Shown piece by piece: positions 16,054-24,908 of a stretch of DNA of 25,282 nt (positions are counted from its first letter, which is position 1; each line of letters begins with the position of its first letter). Origin of the DNA: CAYNGH01 sp964396845 (GTDB lineage Bacteria; Vulcanimicrobiota; JAJTBE01; CAYNGH01); contig CAYNGH010000032.1 in the NCBI GenBank assembly GCA_964396845.1, positions 1-25,282 on the forward strand. The letters run 5' to 3'. Made by a program: the position numbers and the translations under genes. The notes beneath the pieces are model-generated. The model made no database searches. It was not told the DNA's origin and saw only the letters and a program-made list of their open reading frames with translations.

Positions 16054-16115
16054 GGTTCGTTCTTTTATGAGGCTCAATAGCGAACCTGTCTAAGTTTTTA
16101 GCTGAAATAACAGCT
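16054..16115. repeat. Two inverted repeats upstream of the radical SAM gene
   Basis: GGTTCG (16054-16059) and CGAACC (16081-16086) form one pair with 21 nt between. AGCTG (16100-16104) and CAGCT (16111-16115) form a tight second pair with a six-base AT loop. Both lie just upstream of the proposed promoter, so they may be operator sites. Short repeats like these can occur by chance. Confidence 0.3.
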
Positions 16116-16119
16116 GATA

Positions 16120-16149
16120 TTGCAATTGATATTCTCCCTGAACTTTAAT
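16120..16149 (+). promoter_or_regulatory. Candidate promoter for the radical SAM gene
   Basis: TTGCAA (16120-16125) and TTTAAT (16144-16149) are separated by 18 nt. The -10 has five of six matches. The leader would be about 70 nt. It lies between the terminator of the lipoprotein gene and the AAGGAGAG ribosome site. Confidence 0.4.
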
Positions 16150-16223
16150 GACAGAATACCTGTTTTCAACTTGAGAATAATCAACAATCGATTTTTTCAC
16201 CTGATATTAACAAGGAGAGATAA

Positions 16224-17693
16224 ATGTCAACCCCTGAAAAATTAAGGGTTCTTCTCATCGATTCCCTGGGGCATCTCAAGAACCCTTCGTTAGGTTTCCC
16301 CAAGTATTCGACAGTCCCGGCGGGTCTTCTGTATCTGGCTTCAAGCCTCAAAGAAAGATTTGGAAACAGAGTCGAAACAAAGGTTGTAAATCTTACTGTG
16401 GATATATCATCCCAGAAGGAGCTTGAGTCCATCATGAGGGATTTTTCTCCCCGGCTGGTGGGAATCCGCTCCATTGTGGCGTTTCTGGATTATACCCGGG
16501 ATGTGATTGAAACCGCCCGGAAGGTTCTGCCCGAAGCCCTGGTGGTTGTGGGGGGGCCTTCAACATGGGGTTATTGTGAAGAGCTTCTTTCGGGCACCAA
16601 CGGCGCTCATTTGGGAGTGATAGGCGACGGAGAAGAGGCCATCTGCCAGATTGCCGAATCTCTTTTCAGCGGTAGTAGCCCCTGTGAACTGGACGGTATC
16701 GTCTATGAGGATAATGGAGAGCTCAAATTCACACCGCCCCGGAAACCCATTGCAGACCTGGATTCCATCCCCTTCCCCGATTACAGTCTGGTGGATCTTG
16801 ACAAATACGCTTCCCACCTGAATTATTGTTACTCCTTGAGGAAGATTGGAGCCATCTGTTCTTCCAGAGGATGTCCCCGGCACTGCATATACTGCAGTAA
16901 TCTGGACAAAGACTATCGTGTGAGAAGTCCTGAAAATGTCCTGAAGGAAATGTATCAGCTTCATGATAAATTCGGCATAGTGGACTTCGCCTTTACTGAT
17001 TATAATTTTCATGTGGATGTGGCAAGAGCTGAAGAGATTCTGGATCTCATCATATCCTGGGATGTTAAGGTGAACCTTTATTATCCCGGAGGAATCAGAG
17101 CCGACACCACCACTGAAAGATTGGTGGACAAGATGGTCAAGGCCGGGGCTTCATGGATAACCTATGCCGTGGAAACCGCTTCACCCAGGCTTCAGAAATA
17201 TATCCGGAAGAACCTGGATTTGGACAAAGCCAGACATATTATTAATTATACCTTTGATCGGGGGGTTAATGTCCTCAATACCTTTATGTTTGGTTTTCCC
17301 ACGGAAACCTATGAAGAAGCCAGGCTGACAATAGACTTTGCCAAAACCCTTTGTCCTTCTGTGGTGCCTGCGGTTTTTGCCGCCAGGTTTTTCAAAGGGA
17401 CCCAGATGCACCAGATAGCCAAAGAGAAAAACTTAGACGTGGAAAAAATTAACAGGGCGGCAAAAAAGTTTCTGACGGAGATCGATCTTCCCCCCACCGA
17501 TGCCATGACCGGCAGGGAGCTGAGAATGATTTACCTGGAGTATTTCAAGGAAATATTTCTGGAAAAAAACCGCCTGAAAAAAGCCCTGGAACGCCACCTG
17601 GAACATTATACGATAGAAGAAGTCCTCACGACATATCACTTCTTCCTGGGCAGGCCCTTCAGATCCATTGATGAGATACTCAATTACAGGTAA
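16224..17693 (+). CDS. B12-binding-domain-type radical SAM protein
   Basis: A 489-residue protein of the class with an N-terminal Rossmann-like cobalamin-binding fold (about 7-160) and a radical SAM barrel (about 205-400). The radical SAM cluster motif is GCPRHCIYC (C217, C221, C224; CxxxCxxC), with later SAM-site patterns such as GFPTET. The N-terminal domain shows VVVGGPS and VIGDGEEA, but no DxHxxG motif, so a base-off His ligand to cobalamin is not visible. Members catalyse methylations or rearrangements on varied substrates; none can be assigned. ATG at 16224 follows AAGGAGAG at 5 nt. It stands alone between a terminator and a convergent gene 55 nt away. Confidence 0.88.
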   Translation: MSTPEKLRVLLIDSLGHLKNPSLGFPKYSTVPAGLLYLASSLKERFGNRVETKVVNLTVDISSQKELESIMRDFSPRLVGIRSIVAFLDYTRDVIETARKVLPEALVVVGGPSTWGYCEELLSGTNGAHLGVIGDGEEAICQIAESLFSGSSPCELDGIVYEDNGELKFTPPRKPIADLDSIPFPDYSLVDLDKYASHLNYCYSLRKIGAICSSRGCPRHCIYCSNLDKDYRVRSPENVLKEMYQLHDKFGIVDFAFTDYNFHVDVARAEEILDLIISWDVKVNLYYPGGIRADTTTERLVDKMVKAGASWITYAVETASPRLQKYIRKNLDLDKARHIINYTFDRGVNVLNTFMFGFPTETYEEARLTIDFAKTLCPSVVPAVFAARFFKGTQMHQIAKEKNLDVEKINRAAKKFLTEIDLPPTDAMTGRELRMIYLEYFKEIFLEKNRLKKALERHLEHYTIEEVLTTYHFFLGRPFRSIDEILNYR

Positions 17694-17748
17694 ATCTCCC
17701 TGGCCCGGCAGGTTCATAAATCGAGAATGAGGAACACCCCAAACAGGC

Positions 17749-18732
17749 TCAATCCCGACCGAATCCCGGCTTGGCCGTCATTCCCTTCCTGCCCCCGGGA
17801 TCCTGGCTCTGATTTTTTCTTTCCATCAGGCTGGGCTTGTCCCCAGGGGAAGTTTTCTTTCCTCCCGGCTCACCCTTGGGAGATAACCCCTGGCGGGGAG
17901 AGGACGGGTTTTTTTCATCCTCAGTAATCCCGGGAGCCCCGGGAGCCATGGATGCCCTGGATTTCTGGAGCTTTTCATTTTCCGACTGGCGGGCCGATGC
18001 ACCAGGCCCCGGCCCCATAATTGTAAGAGTGGCCTTGCCTCCGGGATCCGGGGAAGCGGGTCTGACCGGTGGAGCTGAATGGCTTGGCTTCGCAGGGGGT
18101 TCCCCGGCAGGTTTCTGGGGTTTTGGCACTGACATGGTGGAAGGCCTGTCGGGGACTTTTGTTTTTTGAGTGCTTGGCGGAGGCTGGGACTGGGGAACCA
18201 GGGCTTCCCGGCTTTTGGATATGATTTCCAGCACTCGGGACAGTTCTTTTTCCATGCCTCCTAAGATCTTCAGGGCATACTGATCTGCACCGTCCCTGGT
18301 AAAACGGGCGTCATTGTCGGCATTGCCCAGGATTTCCCGGGCCTTTGCCTCTGCCTGGCTGATGATGGCCCCGGCCTGCCCCCGGGCTTCTTCCAGAATC
18401 TCATCGGCCCTGTTCTTTGCGTTGACGACAATCTGCTCTTTGTCCAGAAGTTTATGGCTCTCTTCTCTGGCAGCGGCCACAAGATCGTTGGATCGTTTTT
18501 CCGACTCCCGGATAATCTCGCCGGCCTTTGTCTGAGCTTCCTGCAGAATCCTCTGATTCTCCTTGGATACCCAGCGGGCCTGTTTCATCTCTTCAGGAAG
18601 ACTCTGGCGGGTTTTTTCGATGAGGTTCAGTATCTTGTCCTTGCGGACAATGGCGTAATTGTTCATCAGGGGGATTTTTTTGCTGTTGTATATGGCGTTT
18701 TCTATCTTATCAAGGACGTGAAATATTCGCAT
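17749..18732 (-). CDS. DivIVA/ATPase-like coiled-coil protein with a proline-rich tail
   Basis: A 327-residue protein in two halves. Residues about 30-180 are a charged coiled coil (SLPEEMKQARWVSKENQRIL, then Ala/Glu/Lys heptads). This matches the conserved coiled-coil protein often found beside coaD in Firmicutes and annotated as ATPase or DivIVA-like. Residues about 185-327 are Pro/Ser/Lys-rich, probably disordered, and longer than I expect in that family. Function is unknown. I chose the ATG at 18732 because GGAGGT lies 4 nt upstream; another in-frame ATG at 18747 would contain that site in its coding region. It is the last gene of the recG-rsmD-coaD run, 68 nt after coaD. Confidence 0.75.
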   Translation of the reverse strand: MRIFHVLDKIENAIYNSKKIPLMNNYAIVRKDKILNLIEKTRQSLPEEMKQARWVSKENQRILQEAQTKAGEIIRESEKRSNDLVAAAREESHKLLDKEQIVVNAKNRADEILEEARGQAGAIISQAEAKAREILGNADNDARFTRDGADQYALKILGGMEKELSRVLEIISKSREALVPQSQPPPSTQKTKVPDRPSTMSVPKPQKPAGEPPAKPSHSAPPVRPASPDPGGKATLTIMGPGPGASARQSENEKLQKSRASMAPGAPGITEDEKNPSSPRQGLSPKGEPGGKKTSPGDKPSLMERKNQSQDPGGRKGMTAKPGFGRD

Positions 18733-18800
18733 AAATACCTCCGGCATATTTTCCGGTTAATTTTTTTTCAATATTCGCCCCTGATTCGGACTTTCCCTGT

Positions 18801-19313
18801 TCATTCCTTTTCCACAATTTCACCCCGGGGTTTTTTTGTGCAGGTTTTCTCTTTTAACTTCGCCTCGGCAAAGGGGGAAACAAAACAGGAAACAGGCCCA
18901 CCCAGGGCGGCGATTTCCCTGACCCGGGATGAACTGAGAAACGCATATTCTGCAGAAGTCATAAGAAAAATTGTTTCGATGGCAGGATCTATCTTTCGGT
19001 TCATCAGGGCCATCTGGAATTCGAACTCGAAGTCGGAAACAGCCCGGAGGCCCTTGACAAGAACATTGCTCCTGTGGCTTTTCATAAAGTTCACCAGCAG
19101 GCCGTCAAAACTGTCGATATGAACCCGATTGCTCTCTTCGATGGATTGGCGGATTATCTCCACCCGTTCTGAAAGAGTGAACAGGGGCTTTTTGCCGGGA
19201 TTTCTCACCACGGCGATGATGACTTTGTCAAATATGACCAGGGCCCGCTCCAGTATGTCCTTGTGACCATTGGTGAAGGGATCAAAACTGCCGGGGTAAA
19301 CTGCGATTCTCAA
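18801..19313 (-). CDS. coaD: Phosphopantetheine adenylyltransferase
   Basis: The penultimate enzyme of coenzyme A synthesis, joining ATP and 4'-phosphopantetheine to dephospho-CoA. 170 residues, slightly longer than the usual ~160 because of a basic C-terminal tail. The nucleotidyltransferase motif is YPGSFDPFTNGH (T14-H17), with VKGLRAVSDFEFE near 86 and the SSSRVREIA motif at 127-135. The start is a TTG at 19313; GGGGA lies 5 nt upstream and the protein begins exactly where the family does, MRIAVYPGSFDP, so the rare start is well supported. It lies 36 nt after rsmD on the same strand, in a recG-rsmD-coaD order common in Firmicutes. Confidence 0.95.
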   Translation of the reverse strand: MRIAVYPGSFDPFTNGHKDILERALVIFDKVIIAVVRNPGKKPLFTLSERVEIIRQSIEESNRVHIDSFDGLLVNFMKSHRSNVLVKGLRAVSDFEFEFQMALMNRKIDPAIETIFLMTSAEYAFLSSSRVREIAALGGPVSCFVSPFAEAKLKEKTCTKKPRGEIVEKE

Positions 19314-19349
19314 TGAATTCCCCTTTCAGTGAATGTGCGGATATTATTT

Positions 19350-19991
19350 TTAATTTCCGGGAGAGTCGGGAGATTCTTTATCGGCAGAGGCATCTTCCCC
19401 GGCGCATTCTTCTTGTTCCGGTGTCAGACGCCCATCGTTATCGCCACCGGGAAGAAGATATATACTCACTGCTGTATCACCATATGTTTTCACCTTGCGA
19501 AGGGTGAACCTGCCTACCTGTTCGGGAAGTTTATTCTCGGCGTAATGCTCCACTACGGCTATTCCGCCGGGTTTGATCAGATCGGCTTTATCTATGGCTT
19601 CCAGAGTCTTGATTTCAAACTTGACATGGTATGGCGGGTCCATCAGAACAAGATCCAGGGATTCTGGAGTTCCCTGCTTGACAGCTTTTACTGCATCCCG
19701 CTTTATTACCGTGGCCTGATCCACAATCCCCAGTTTGTCCAGAAAAAATTTCAACTGCTTGAGAGCGCCGGAATCCACATCAACAAAAGTGACATGACTT
19801 GCTCCCCGGCTGATGGCTTCAAGCCCCAGAGAGCCGTAACCACAGTAGAGATCCATCACCCGGGCATTGTTGATGGAAGACCCCAGGATGCTGAATATGG
19901 CCTCCTTGACCTTCTGGCTGGTTACTCTCAGGCCCCGCCTGGTCCGGTATTCCAGGTTCCTGCCCTTGAATTTTCCCGCAATGATTTTCAT
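19350..19991 (-). CDS. rsmD: 16S rRNA (guanine(966)-N2)-methyltransferase
   Basis: An SAM-dependent methyltransferase acting on G966 of 16S rRNA in the 30S subunit. 213 residues. The N-terminal part MKIIAGKFKGRNL is typical of RsmD. Motif I is DLYCGYGSLGLEAISRGA (D47), and the catalytic motif is DPPY (118-121). An acidic tail after about residue 185 extends beyond the usual length. ATG at 19991 has GAGGTGACC directly upstream. It begins 11 nt after the recG stop and is followed by coaD, so these three are almost certainly one transcript. Confidence 0.93.
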   Translation of the reverse strand: MKIIAGKFKGRNLEYRTRRGLRVTSQKVKEAIFSILGSSINNARVMDLYCGYGSLGLEAISRGASHVTFVDVDSGALKQLKFFLDKLGIVDQATVIKRDAVKAVKQGTPESLDLVLMDPPYHVKFEIKTLEAIDKADLIKPGGIAVVEHYAENKLPEQVGRFTLRKVKTYGDTAVSIYLLPGGDNDGRLTPEQEECAGEDASADKESPDSPGN

Positions 19992-20002
19992 TGGTCACCT
20001 CA

Positions 20003-22474
20003 TCAGTGAATAATGTCCCATGTATTTTTATACCCGGATTCCAGTTTTTCCTTGATTGACAAATGATCTTTTTGTAAAAAATTGGGATCCTTCTCTTCCA
20101 TGATCATGGCTTCTTCCCGTGCTCTCTGGATTAACTGGTAATCCCGGGCCAGATCCAGAAAACGAAGGGGAGGAAGTCCCGACTGCCGGCTTCCGCAAAT
20201 ATCCCCCGGCCCCCGTTGAAGAAGGTCTGCCTCGGCAATCTCAAAACCTGACGAAGAACCGACAATGGTCTTTAAACGTTGATCTGAAAGGCTGTTTCTT
20301 GGGGCTAACAGGATGCAACGGGATTTGCGCCGGCCCCGGCCCACACGGCCCCGGAGCTGGTGAAGCTGGCCCAGGCCGAACCGGTTGGCGTCCATTATTA
20401 CCATCATCGAAGCCCCGGGTACATCAACACCTACTTCGATTACCGTTGTGGCCACCAGAATGGAGAGCTTTCCCGAGGCGAAGGATTCCATTGCCTCTTC
20501 CTTTTCTGCCGTGGGCATTCTGCCGTGGAGAATCCCCACGGGAACACTCTCGAATCGTTCCTGTATCTGACGATGCAGATTCATAAGGGCCGTGGCTTCA
20601 AAATTTTCCGACTCGTCAATAATTGGGCATACAATATATGCCTGGCCTCCTGAAGAGATCTCCTCCTGAAGAATCTCCCAGACCCGGCCTTCCTGATCCG
20701 GTGTGACCCAGAAGGTTTCCACCTCCTGCCGGCCAGGAGGCATCTCGTCGATGATGGAAACATCCAGATCCCCATAAAGGGTCAGGGTGAGGGATCGGGG
20801 GATGGGAGTTGCAGTGGTGAAGAGAAGATCCGGGCAGGAGCCTTTCCCCTTGAGGGCGGCTCTCTGCATCACTCCGAATTTGTGTTGTTCATCCACCACC
20901 CCGAAAGTCAGCCGGGCAAAGGTCACATCTTCCTGGATCAGGGCATGGGTCCCCACCACCACCGGCAAATCTCCGGTGGAAAGCCGGGTTTTTATCTCTT
21001 CCTTGCCCCGGGGATTGACAGAACCGATTAAAAGCTCACAGCCGATGCCGAAAGGTTCCAGAAAATGTCGGAAACTGTAGTAATGCTGTTCTGCCAGAAC
21101 CTCCGTAGGCGCAAGAATGACGCTCTGATAACCTGAACGGGCCGTCAGCAGGGTCCCCAGAGCACAGATGATGGTCTTGCCAGATCCCACGTCCCCCTGA
21201 AGGAGCCGGTTCATGGGGGCCGGAGAATACATGTCCTCTATTATTTCTTTTAGTACTTTTTTCTGGGCCCCGGTGAGATTGAAGGGGAGCTGGCCTTCAT
21301 AAATCCGGCAAAAATCCTCCCGGGGAATGTAGCTGTGTTCTTTCCTGCGGTTCCGGATTTGCCTCCGGTTCCTTGCCGATGCCAGTTGCATCAGGAAGGC
21401 TTCCTGGAAGCGTAGCCTTTCTGTGGCCCTGTGCGCCTCTTCTATGTTTCCGGGCTTATGGGCCTTCTGCAGAGCCTCGCTGATTCCAGGCAGGTCCAGC
21501 CTGAGGAGTAAATCTTCTGGAAGAATCTCCCGGAGAAGATGCCCATGGCTTTCTGTGGCCGTGGCGATGAGCTTTTCCATGGTTCTTTGTCCCAGGCCGG
21601 CGCTCAGGGGATAAACCGGGCGGATTCCTGCGGTCTGACCCCCGGAAACCTCCTCCACAGGAGCCATCTGAGGGGAGTTAATCTGAAGCTGGCCCTGGTG
21701 ATTTTCCACCTGGCCGGATATGATATACTCTCCCCCTTCCTTCAGTCGGGACGCAACATAGGGCTGGTTGAACCATACAAGGGTCAGGTAGCCGTTGTCG
21801 TCGGATATGGCGGATTTGGTGATGGACCTGCCCCGGCCCAGCCGTCGGGTGTATATGGCTTCCAGCTTTCCCCGCAGGATATGGAACCCTCCCGGCTCCA
21901 CCCGGTCAAGGCCCGGCGCTTCACGGAAATCCTGGTAATCCCTGGGCAGGTGGTATAAAAGGTCCTCCACGGTGCGGATTCCCAGCTCTGCAAGGCTTCC
22001 TGCGGTCTTGCCTCCCACTCCCCGGATGGATGTCACCGGATCCTTCAGGGATGCCTCTAATTTTTCCGCCAGTTTCCGGGCAGTTTCTTTCTTGACTTCT
22101 CTGGATACGGGGATGATTTTCTCTTCCGTCAGCTTCTTTGATGAGGGCTTATTCTTGCGGGGTTTTGCCGGTTTGCTCTGGTTGACTGCCTTTTTCCCGC
22201 CGGGTATGAGGGATGTAATCAACTGATGGATCTGCACCAGGACTTTTTTCCGTCGGGCCGGATCCAGCCCCCCATATGAAGAGGCAAGGTGCATCGCCAG
22301 GGTCAGAGTTTCCCGCACCCGCTGATCGTGGGGATAATGCTCCCGCGCTCTGCCAATCCATGTGAGCATATATTTATCCAGCCCGCCGATAACCGAGAGA
22401 TTGTCAAACCCACGGTGCTTTTCTCCGGTGAAGGGCAGGAGGATCTTCTGCAACAGCTGGTCGAACCTTTCCAT
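20003..22474 (-). CDS. recG: ATP-dependent DNA helicase RecG
   Basis: A branch-migrating helicase that reverses stalled forks and processes recombination intermediates. 823 residues from the ATG at 22474. Layout: an extra N-terminal helical region of about 150 residues ending in a Lys-rich linker, a helix-hairpin-helix-like segment (SIRGVGGKTAGSLAELGI), the wedge/OB domain, then two helicase domains. Walker A is GDVGSGKT (about residue 426), the Walker B/DEQH box is VVDEQHKFGV (about 526), and motif VI is QLRGRVGRG. DEQHKFGV replaces the common DEQHRFGV. I prefer 22474 over an in-frame ATG at 22516 because GGAGAAGGA lies 7 nt upstream of the former, and none is near the latter. It heads the rsmD-coaD operon. 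Confidence 0.95.
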   Translation of the reverse strand: MERFDQLLQKILLPFTGEKHRGFDNLSVIGGLDKYMLTWIGRAREHYPHDQRVRETLTLAMHLASSYGGLDPARRKKVLVQIHQLITSLIPGGKKAVNQSKPAKPRKNKPSSKKLTEEKIIPVSREVKKETARKLAEKLEASLKDPVTSIRGVGGKTAGSLAELGIRTVEDLLYHLPRDYQDFREAPGLDRVEPGGFHILRGKLEAIYTRRLGRGRSITKSAISDDNGYLTLVWFNQPYVASRLKEGGEYIISGQVENHQGQLQINSPQMAPVEEVSGGQTAGIRPVYPLSAGLGQRTMEKLIATATESHGHLLREILPEDLLLRLDLPGISEALQKAHKPGNIEEAHRATERLRFQEAFLMQLASARNRRQIRNRRKEHSYIPREDFCRIYEGQLPFNLTGAQKKVLKEIIEDMYSPAPMNRLLQGDVGSGKTIICALGTLLTARSGYQSVILAPTEVLAEQHYYSFRHFLEPFGIGCELLIGSVNPRGKEEIKTRLSTGDLPVVVGTHALIQEDVTFARLTFGVVDEQHKFGVMQRAALKGKGSCPDLLFTTATPIPRSLTLTLYGDLDVSIIDEMPPGRQEVETFWVTPDQEGRVWEILQEEISSGGQAYIVCPIIDESENFEATALMNLHRQIQERFESVPVGILHGRMPTAEKEEAMESFASGKLSILVATTVIEVGVDVPGASMMVIMDANRFGLGQLHQLRGRVGRGRRKSRCILLAPRNSLSDQRLKTIVGSSSGFEIAEADLLQRGPGDICGSRQSGLPPLRFLDLARDYQLIQRAREEAMIMEEKDPNFLQKDHLSIKEKLESGYKNTWDIIH

Positions 22475-22556
22475 AAATGAATCCTTCTCCAGTGAATAGA
22501 TTATTTCCCACCACATCCTTGAAAAAATAATCCCCGTGGGTTATCTGTTAAACAAT

Positions 22557-23765
22557 ATGTTAAACATTGAAGAAATAAGGCGACAGTTTCCCCTGTTGAC
22601 AGGGGATTCTCCGGTCATATATTTTGACAGCGGGGCTACATCCCTGAAACCACAGCCGGTAATCGACAGGGTGTGCCGTTATATGTCCAGATATCCTGTC
22701 AGCGTTCACCGGGGAATGCATCACCTGTCGGAGGAAGCAGGCAGGCTTTTTGAAGAGGCCCGGACTGTCACCGCCGGGTTCATCGGCGCAGAGTCCCCGG
22801 AGCAGGTGATCTTTACCGGCAATGCTACCATGAGCATCAACTTGACGGCCAGATCCCTGAAAAGACTGGTGTCACCCACCCGAAGGCGGATACTGATATT
22901 CTCATCGGAGCATCATTCCAACATCATTCCCTGGATGAACCTGAGGGAAGAGGGTTTTCTCCCGGAGATTATCCCGGTGGATCCCATGGGAAGGATCAGT
23001 ATCCAGAATCTGGGGAATCATCTAAATGACAGAACGGCTCTGGTAGCCATGGCCGGGGTTACCAATGTCCTGGGGATAATCAATCCCTGGGAGGAAGCCT
23101 GTGGAATGGCTCACGATGCCGGGGCTCTTTTTCTGCTGGACTGGGCTCAGGGAGCAGGCCGGATTCCTCTAAATGTTTCCCTGAAGGGCCCTGATTTTGT
23201 CGCCTTTTCTGCTCACAAGATGTTCGGCCCCACAGGGGTGGGAGTCTTGTATGGAAAACCCGGACTTATTGAGAAGATGCAGGCCCTTGCTCCCGGCGGT
23301 GGCACCGTGGAGGATGTGACCCCTGAAGGATACACTATTTCTCCCATTCCCCGTCACCTCGAAGGAGGAACTCCTCCCATCGCCGGGGTGATTGGTCTTG
23401 GGGCTGCGGTGGAGTGGATCGAATCGGCGGGCCTTGAAAACATTGCCCGGCATGAAGAAGAACTGCTTGAATACGGGGTGAAAAGGCTTTCGTCAATCCC
23501 CGGAGTTACCCTGTATGGCCCCGATGAAACCCGGCACAGAACGGGGATTATTGCCCTTAATCTGGAGGGATGGCACTGCCTTGAGGTTTGTTCAATGCTG
23601 GATCGTTCTGGGAGGATCTGCCTCCGGGGAGGAATGCTTTGCGCCTCGCTTCAAGTCAGGGCCTTGTGCCCCGACGGAGTTATCAGGATCAGCTTTGGCC
23701 CTTACAACACTGCCGGCGAAATTGATCGGCTGGGAGAAATCCTGGAGGAGATGACAGCCCTGTGA
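22557..23765 (+). CDS. SufS/CsdA-like cysteine desulfurase (class V aminotransferase)
   Basis: A PLP enzyme of about 402 residues that takes sulfur from cysteine. Signatures: YFDSGATSLKP near the N-terminus, RGMHHLSEEA, SSEHHSNIIPW, LLDWAQGAGR (PLP-contact Asp and Gln), FSAHKMFGPTGVGVLYG with the Schiff-base Lys221, and the mobile-loop catalytic Cys362 in CLRGGMLCAS. The last differs from the classical RAGHHCA in losing both His. There is no SufE, SufU or suf operon nearby, so the sulfur acceptor is unclear. ATG at 22557 has no good ribosome site; an in-frame GTG at 22536 is the alternative. Divergent from recG. Overlaps the next gene by 4 nt (GTGA), implying translational coupling. Confidence 0.88.
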   Translation: MLNIEEIRRQFPLLTGDSPVIYFDSGATSLKPQPVIDRVCRYMSRYPVSVHRGMHHLSEEAGRLFEEARTVTAGFIGAESPEQVIFTGNATMSINLTARSLKRLVSPTRRRILIFSSEHHSNIIPWMNLREEGFLPEIIPVDPMGRISIQNLGNHLNDRTALVAMAGVTNVLGIINPWEEACGMAHDAGALFLLDWAQGAGRIPLNVSLKGPDFVAFSAHKMFGPTGVGVLYGKPGLIEKMQALAPGGGTVEDVTPEGYTISPIPRHLEGGTPPIAGVIGLGAAVEWIESAGLENIARHEEELLEYGVKRLSSIPGVTLYGPDETRHRTGIIALNLEGWHCLEVCSMLDRSGRICLRGGMLCASLQVRALCPDGVIRISFGPYNTAGEIDRLGEILEEMTAL

Positions 23766-24730
23766 AGATTGCATCCCCCATAAGCCGTCCCGGAGAGGTT
23801 CCATCTCTGGCAAAGGCCGGGGCCGGGGAGTTTTACTGCGGTGTCGCCCCTGATGCTTGGCAGGAGAAATTCGGCTTTGTGGAATCCATCAGCCGTCGCA
23901 ATTCTCCCAGGGCCCATGTGCCGACCCTCCGGGACATGGAGGATCTCATCCGGCGGGCACATCGACGGGGAATACCTGTTCACGGAGTCCTGAACGAATC
24001 TTATCATCAGGCCCAGATGGGTATTCTCGAAAAACAGGCCGGGGACTATCTTGATGCGGGAGCCGACGGAATCATTCTGGGAGATGTGGCCAGCCTTTAT
24101 CACCTCAGAAACCGGGGAATCTCCGGCCCTTTCACCATGGGAACCGGCGGTGTTGCCTTCAACCTGGAAACCCTCGACTATTATCATCAGCTAAAAGTAT
24201 CCCGAGTGATTCTGCCCCGGCATCTTGATCTGGATCAGATCCGCCACCTGATCAAACAAGGGCCTTCCATGGAATACGAAGTTTTCATATTCCGGGGATT
24301 GTGTCCCTTCATCGACGGACTGTGCCGATTCCAGCACGGTATAAATCATACTTTAAATGCGAAACCCAGCATGGATCTGGCCTGCTCTGCGGGATTCCGG
24401 GTTAAATGCCTCATGACCTGCCAAAAAGGGAAACTCCCCCGGTCCGCCTCTCAAAACCTGACCCGGCGACAGAGCCTCACAGGATGCGGACTCTGCGCCC
24501 TGTGGGATCTGGAGAATATTCCCGGAATAACTGCCCTGAAAGTGGTGGGAAGAGAGTTCTCATCCCGGGAAAAACTGGAAAACCTCAAAATGGTCGCCGG
24601 AGCTTTGGATCTTCTCAAAGAAAAACCAACCAAATATGAATTCTTTCAAGCCTGCCAGGAACTTTTCCGGGAATTCTTCCGCCGGGACTGCACCGGAAAA
24701 GACTGCTATCATCCCGAGATTACAAGCTGA
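23762..24730 (+). CDS. U32-family protein (peptidase U32-like)
   Basis: A 322-residue protein with the U32 barrel: GAGEFYCGVAP at the N-terminus, GADGIILGDVA near 100 and EVFIFRGLCPF near 173. Despite the name, characterised members are iron-sulfur or prephenate-linked hydroxylation proteins (UbiU/UbiV, TrhP, RlhA) rather than proteases. Four to seven Cys could bind a cluster: C181 and C188 (GLCPFIDGLC), C208, C216 and C220, and C242/C245 (GCGLC). The usual later GxCAQPC is replaced by ACSAGFRVKC. The GTG start at 23762 overlaps the desulfurase stop, with GGAGGAG 12 nt upstream. The coupling to a desulfurase supports a joint cluster-dependent function, which is inference. Confidence 0.8.
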   Translation: MKIASPISRPGEVPSLAKAGAGEFYCGVAPDAWQEKFGFVESISRRNSPRAHVPTLRDMEDLIRRAHRRGIPVHGVLNESYHQAQMGILEKQAGDYLDAGADGIILGDVASLYHLRNRGISGPFTMGTGGVAFNLETLDYYHQLKVSRVILPRHLDLDQIRHLIKQGPSMEYEVFIFRGLCPFIDGLCRFQHGINHTLNAKPSMDLACSAGFRVKCLMTCQKGKLPRSASQNLTRRQSLTGCGLCALWDLENIPGITALKVVGREFSSREKLENLKMVAGALDLLKEKPTKYEFFQACQELFREFFRRDCTGKDCYHPEITS

Positions 24731-24748
24731 AATGCTCAGGCTTTTTTT
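24726..24748 (+). terminator. Weak intrinsic terminator after the U32 gene
   Basis: GCTGA (24726-24730, including the stop codon) can pair with TCAGGC (24736-24741, one bulge) around AATGC, followed by seven T (24742-24748). The stem is short, so termination may be partial. Confidence 0.35.
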
Positions 24749-24756
24749 GCTTATTC

Positions 24757-24863
24757 GGAAGAACCCCCCCCCATTTGGAATGGGGGAACATGAGTCGGGA
24801 TTGTCATGATCGGTGGGATATAACTCTCGGGCCGTTGTTTATGTGTCGGTGGGCGTTGTCAGG
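24757..24863. repeat. Intergenic repeat, copy 1
   Basis: A 107-nt unit running from GGAAG to GGCGTTGTCAGG. It starts with a C run and the palindrome CCCCCATT-TGG-AATGGGGG, then ATGAGTCGGGA, then TTGTCATGATC, and later GGGCCGTTGTT and TGTCGGTGGGCGTTGTCAGG. A second copy occurs at 25124-25264 in the same orientation. Confidence 0.85.
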
Positions 24864-24885
24864 TTTTGTTTTCTTATTAATTCAA

Positions 24886-24903
24886 CTTCCGGTTGATTGG
24901 AAG
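24886..24903. repeat. Small hairpin next to the branched element
   Basis: CTTCC (24886-24890) and GGAAG (24899-24903) form a five-base stem with an eight-base loop, 5 nt before the first stem of the large folded element. Confidence 0.35.
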
Positions 24904-24908
24904 CTGTC

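Noticed and set aside
22475..22516. Longer recG start at 22516
   Set aside because: No ribosome site at a proper distance; GGAGAAGGA precedes the ATG at 22474.
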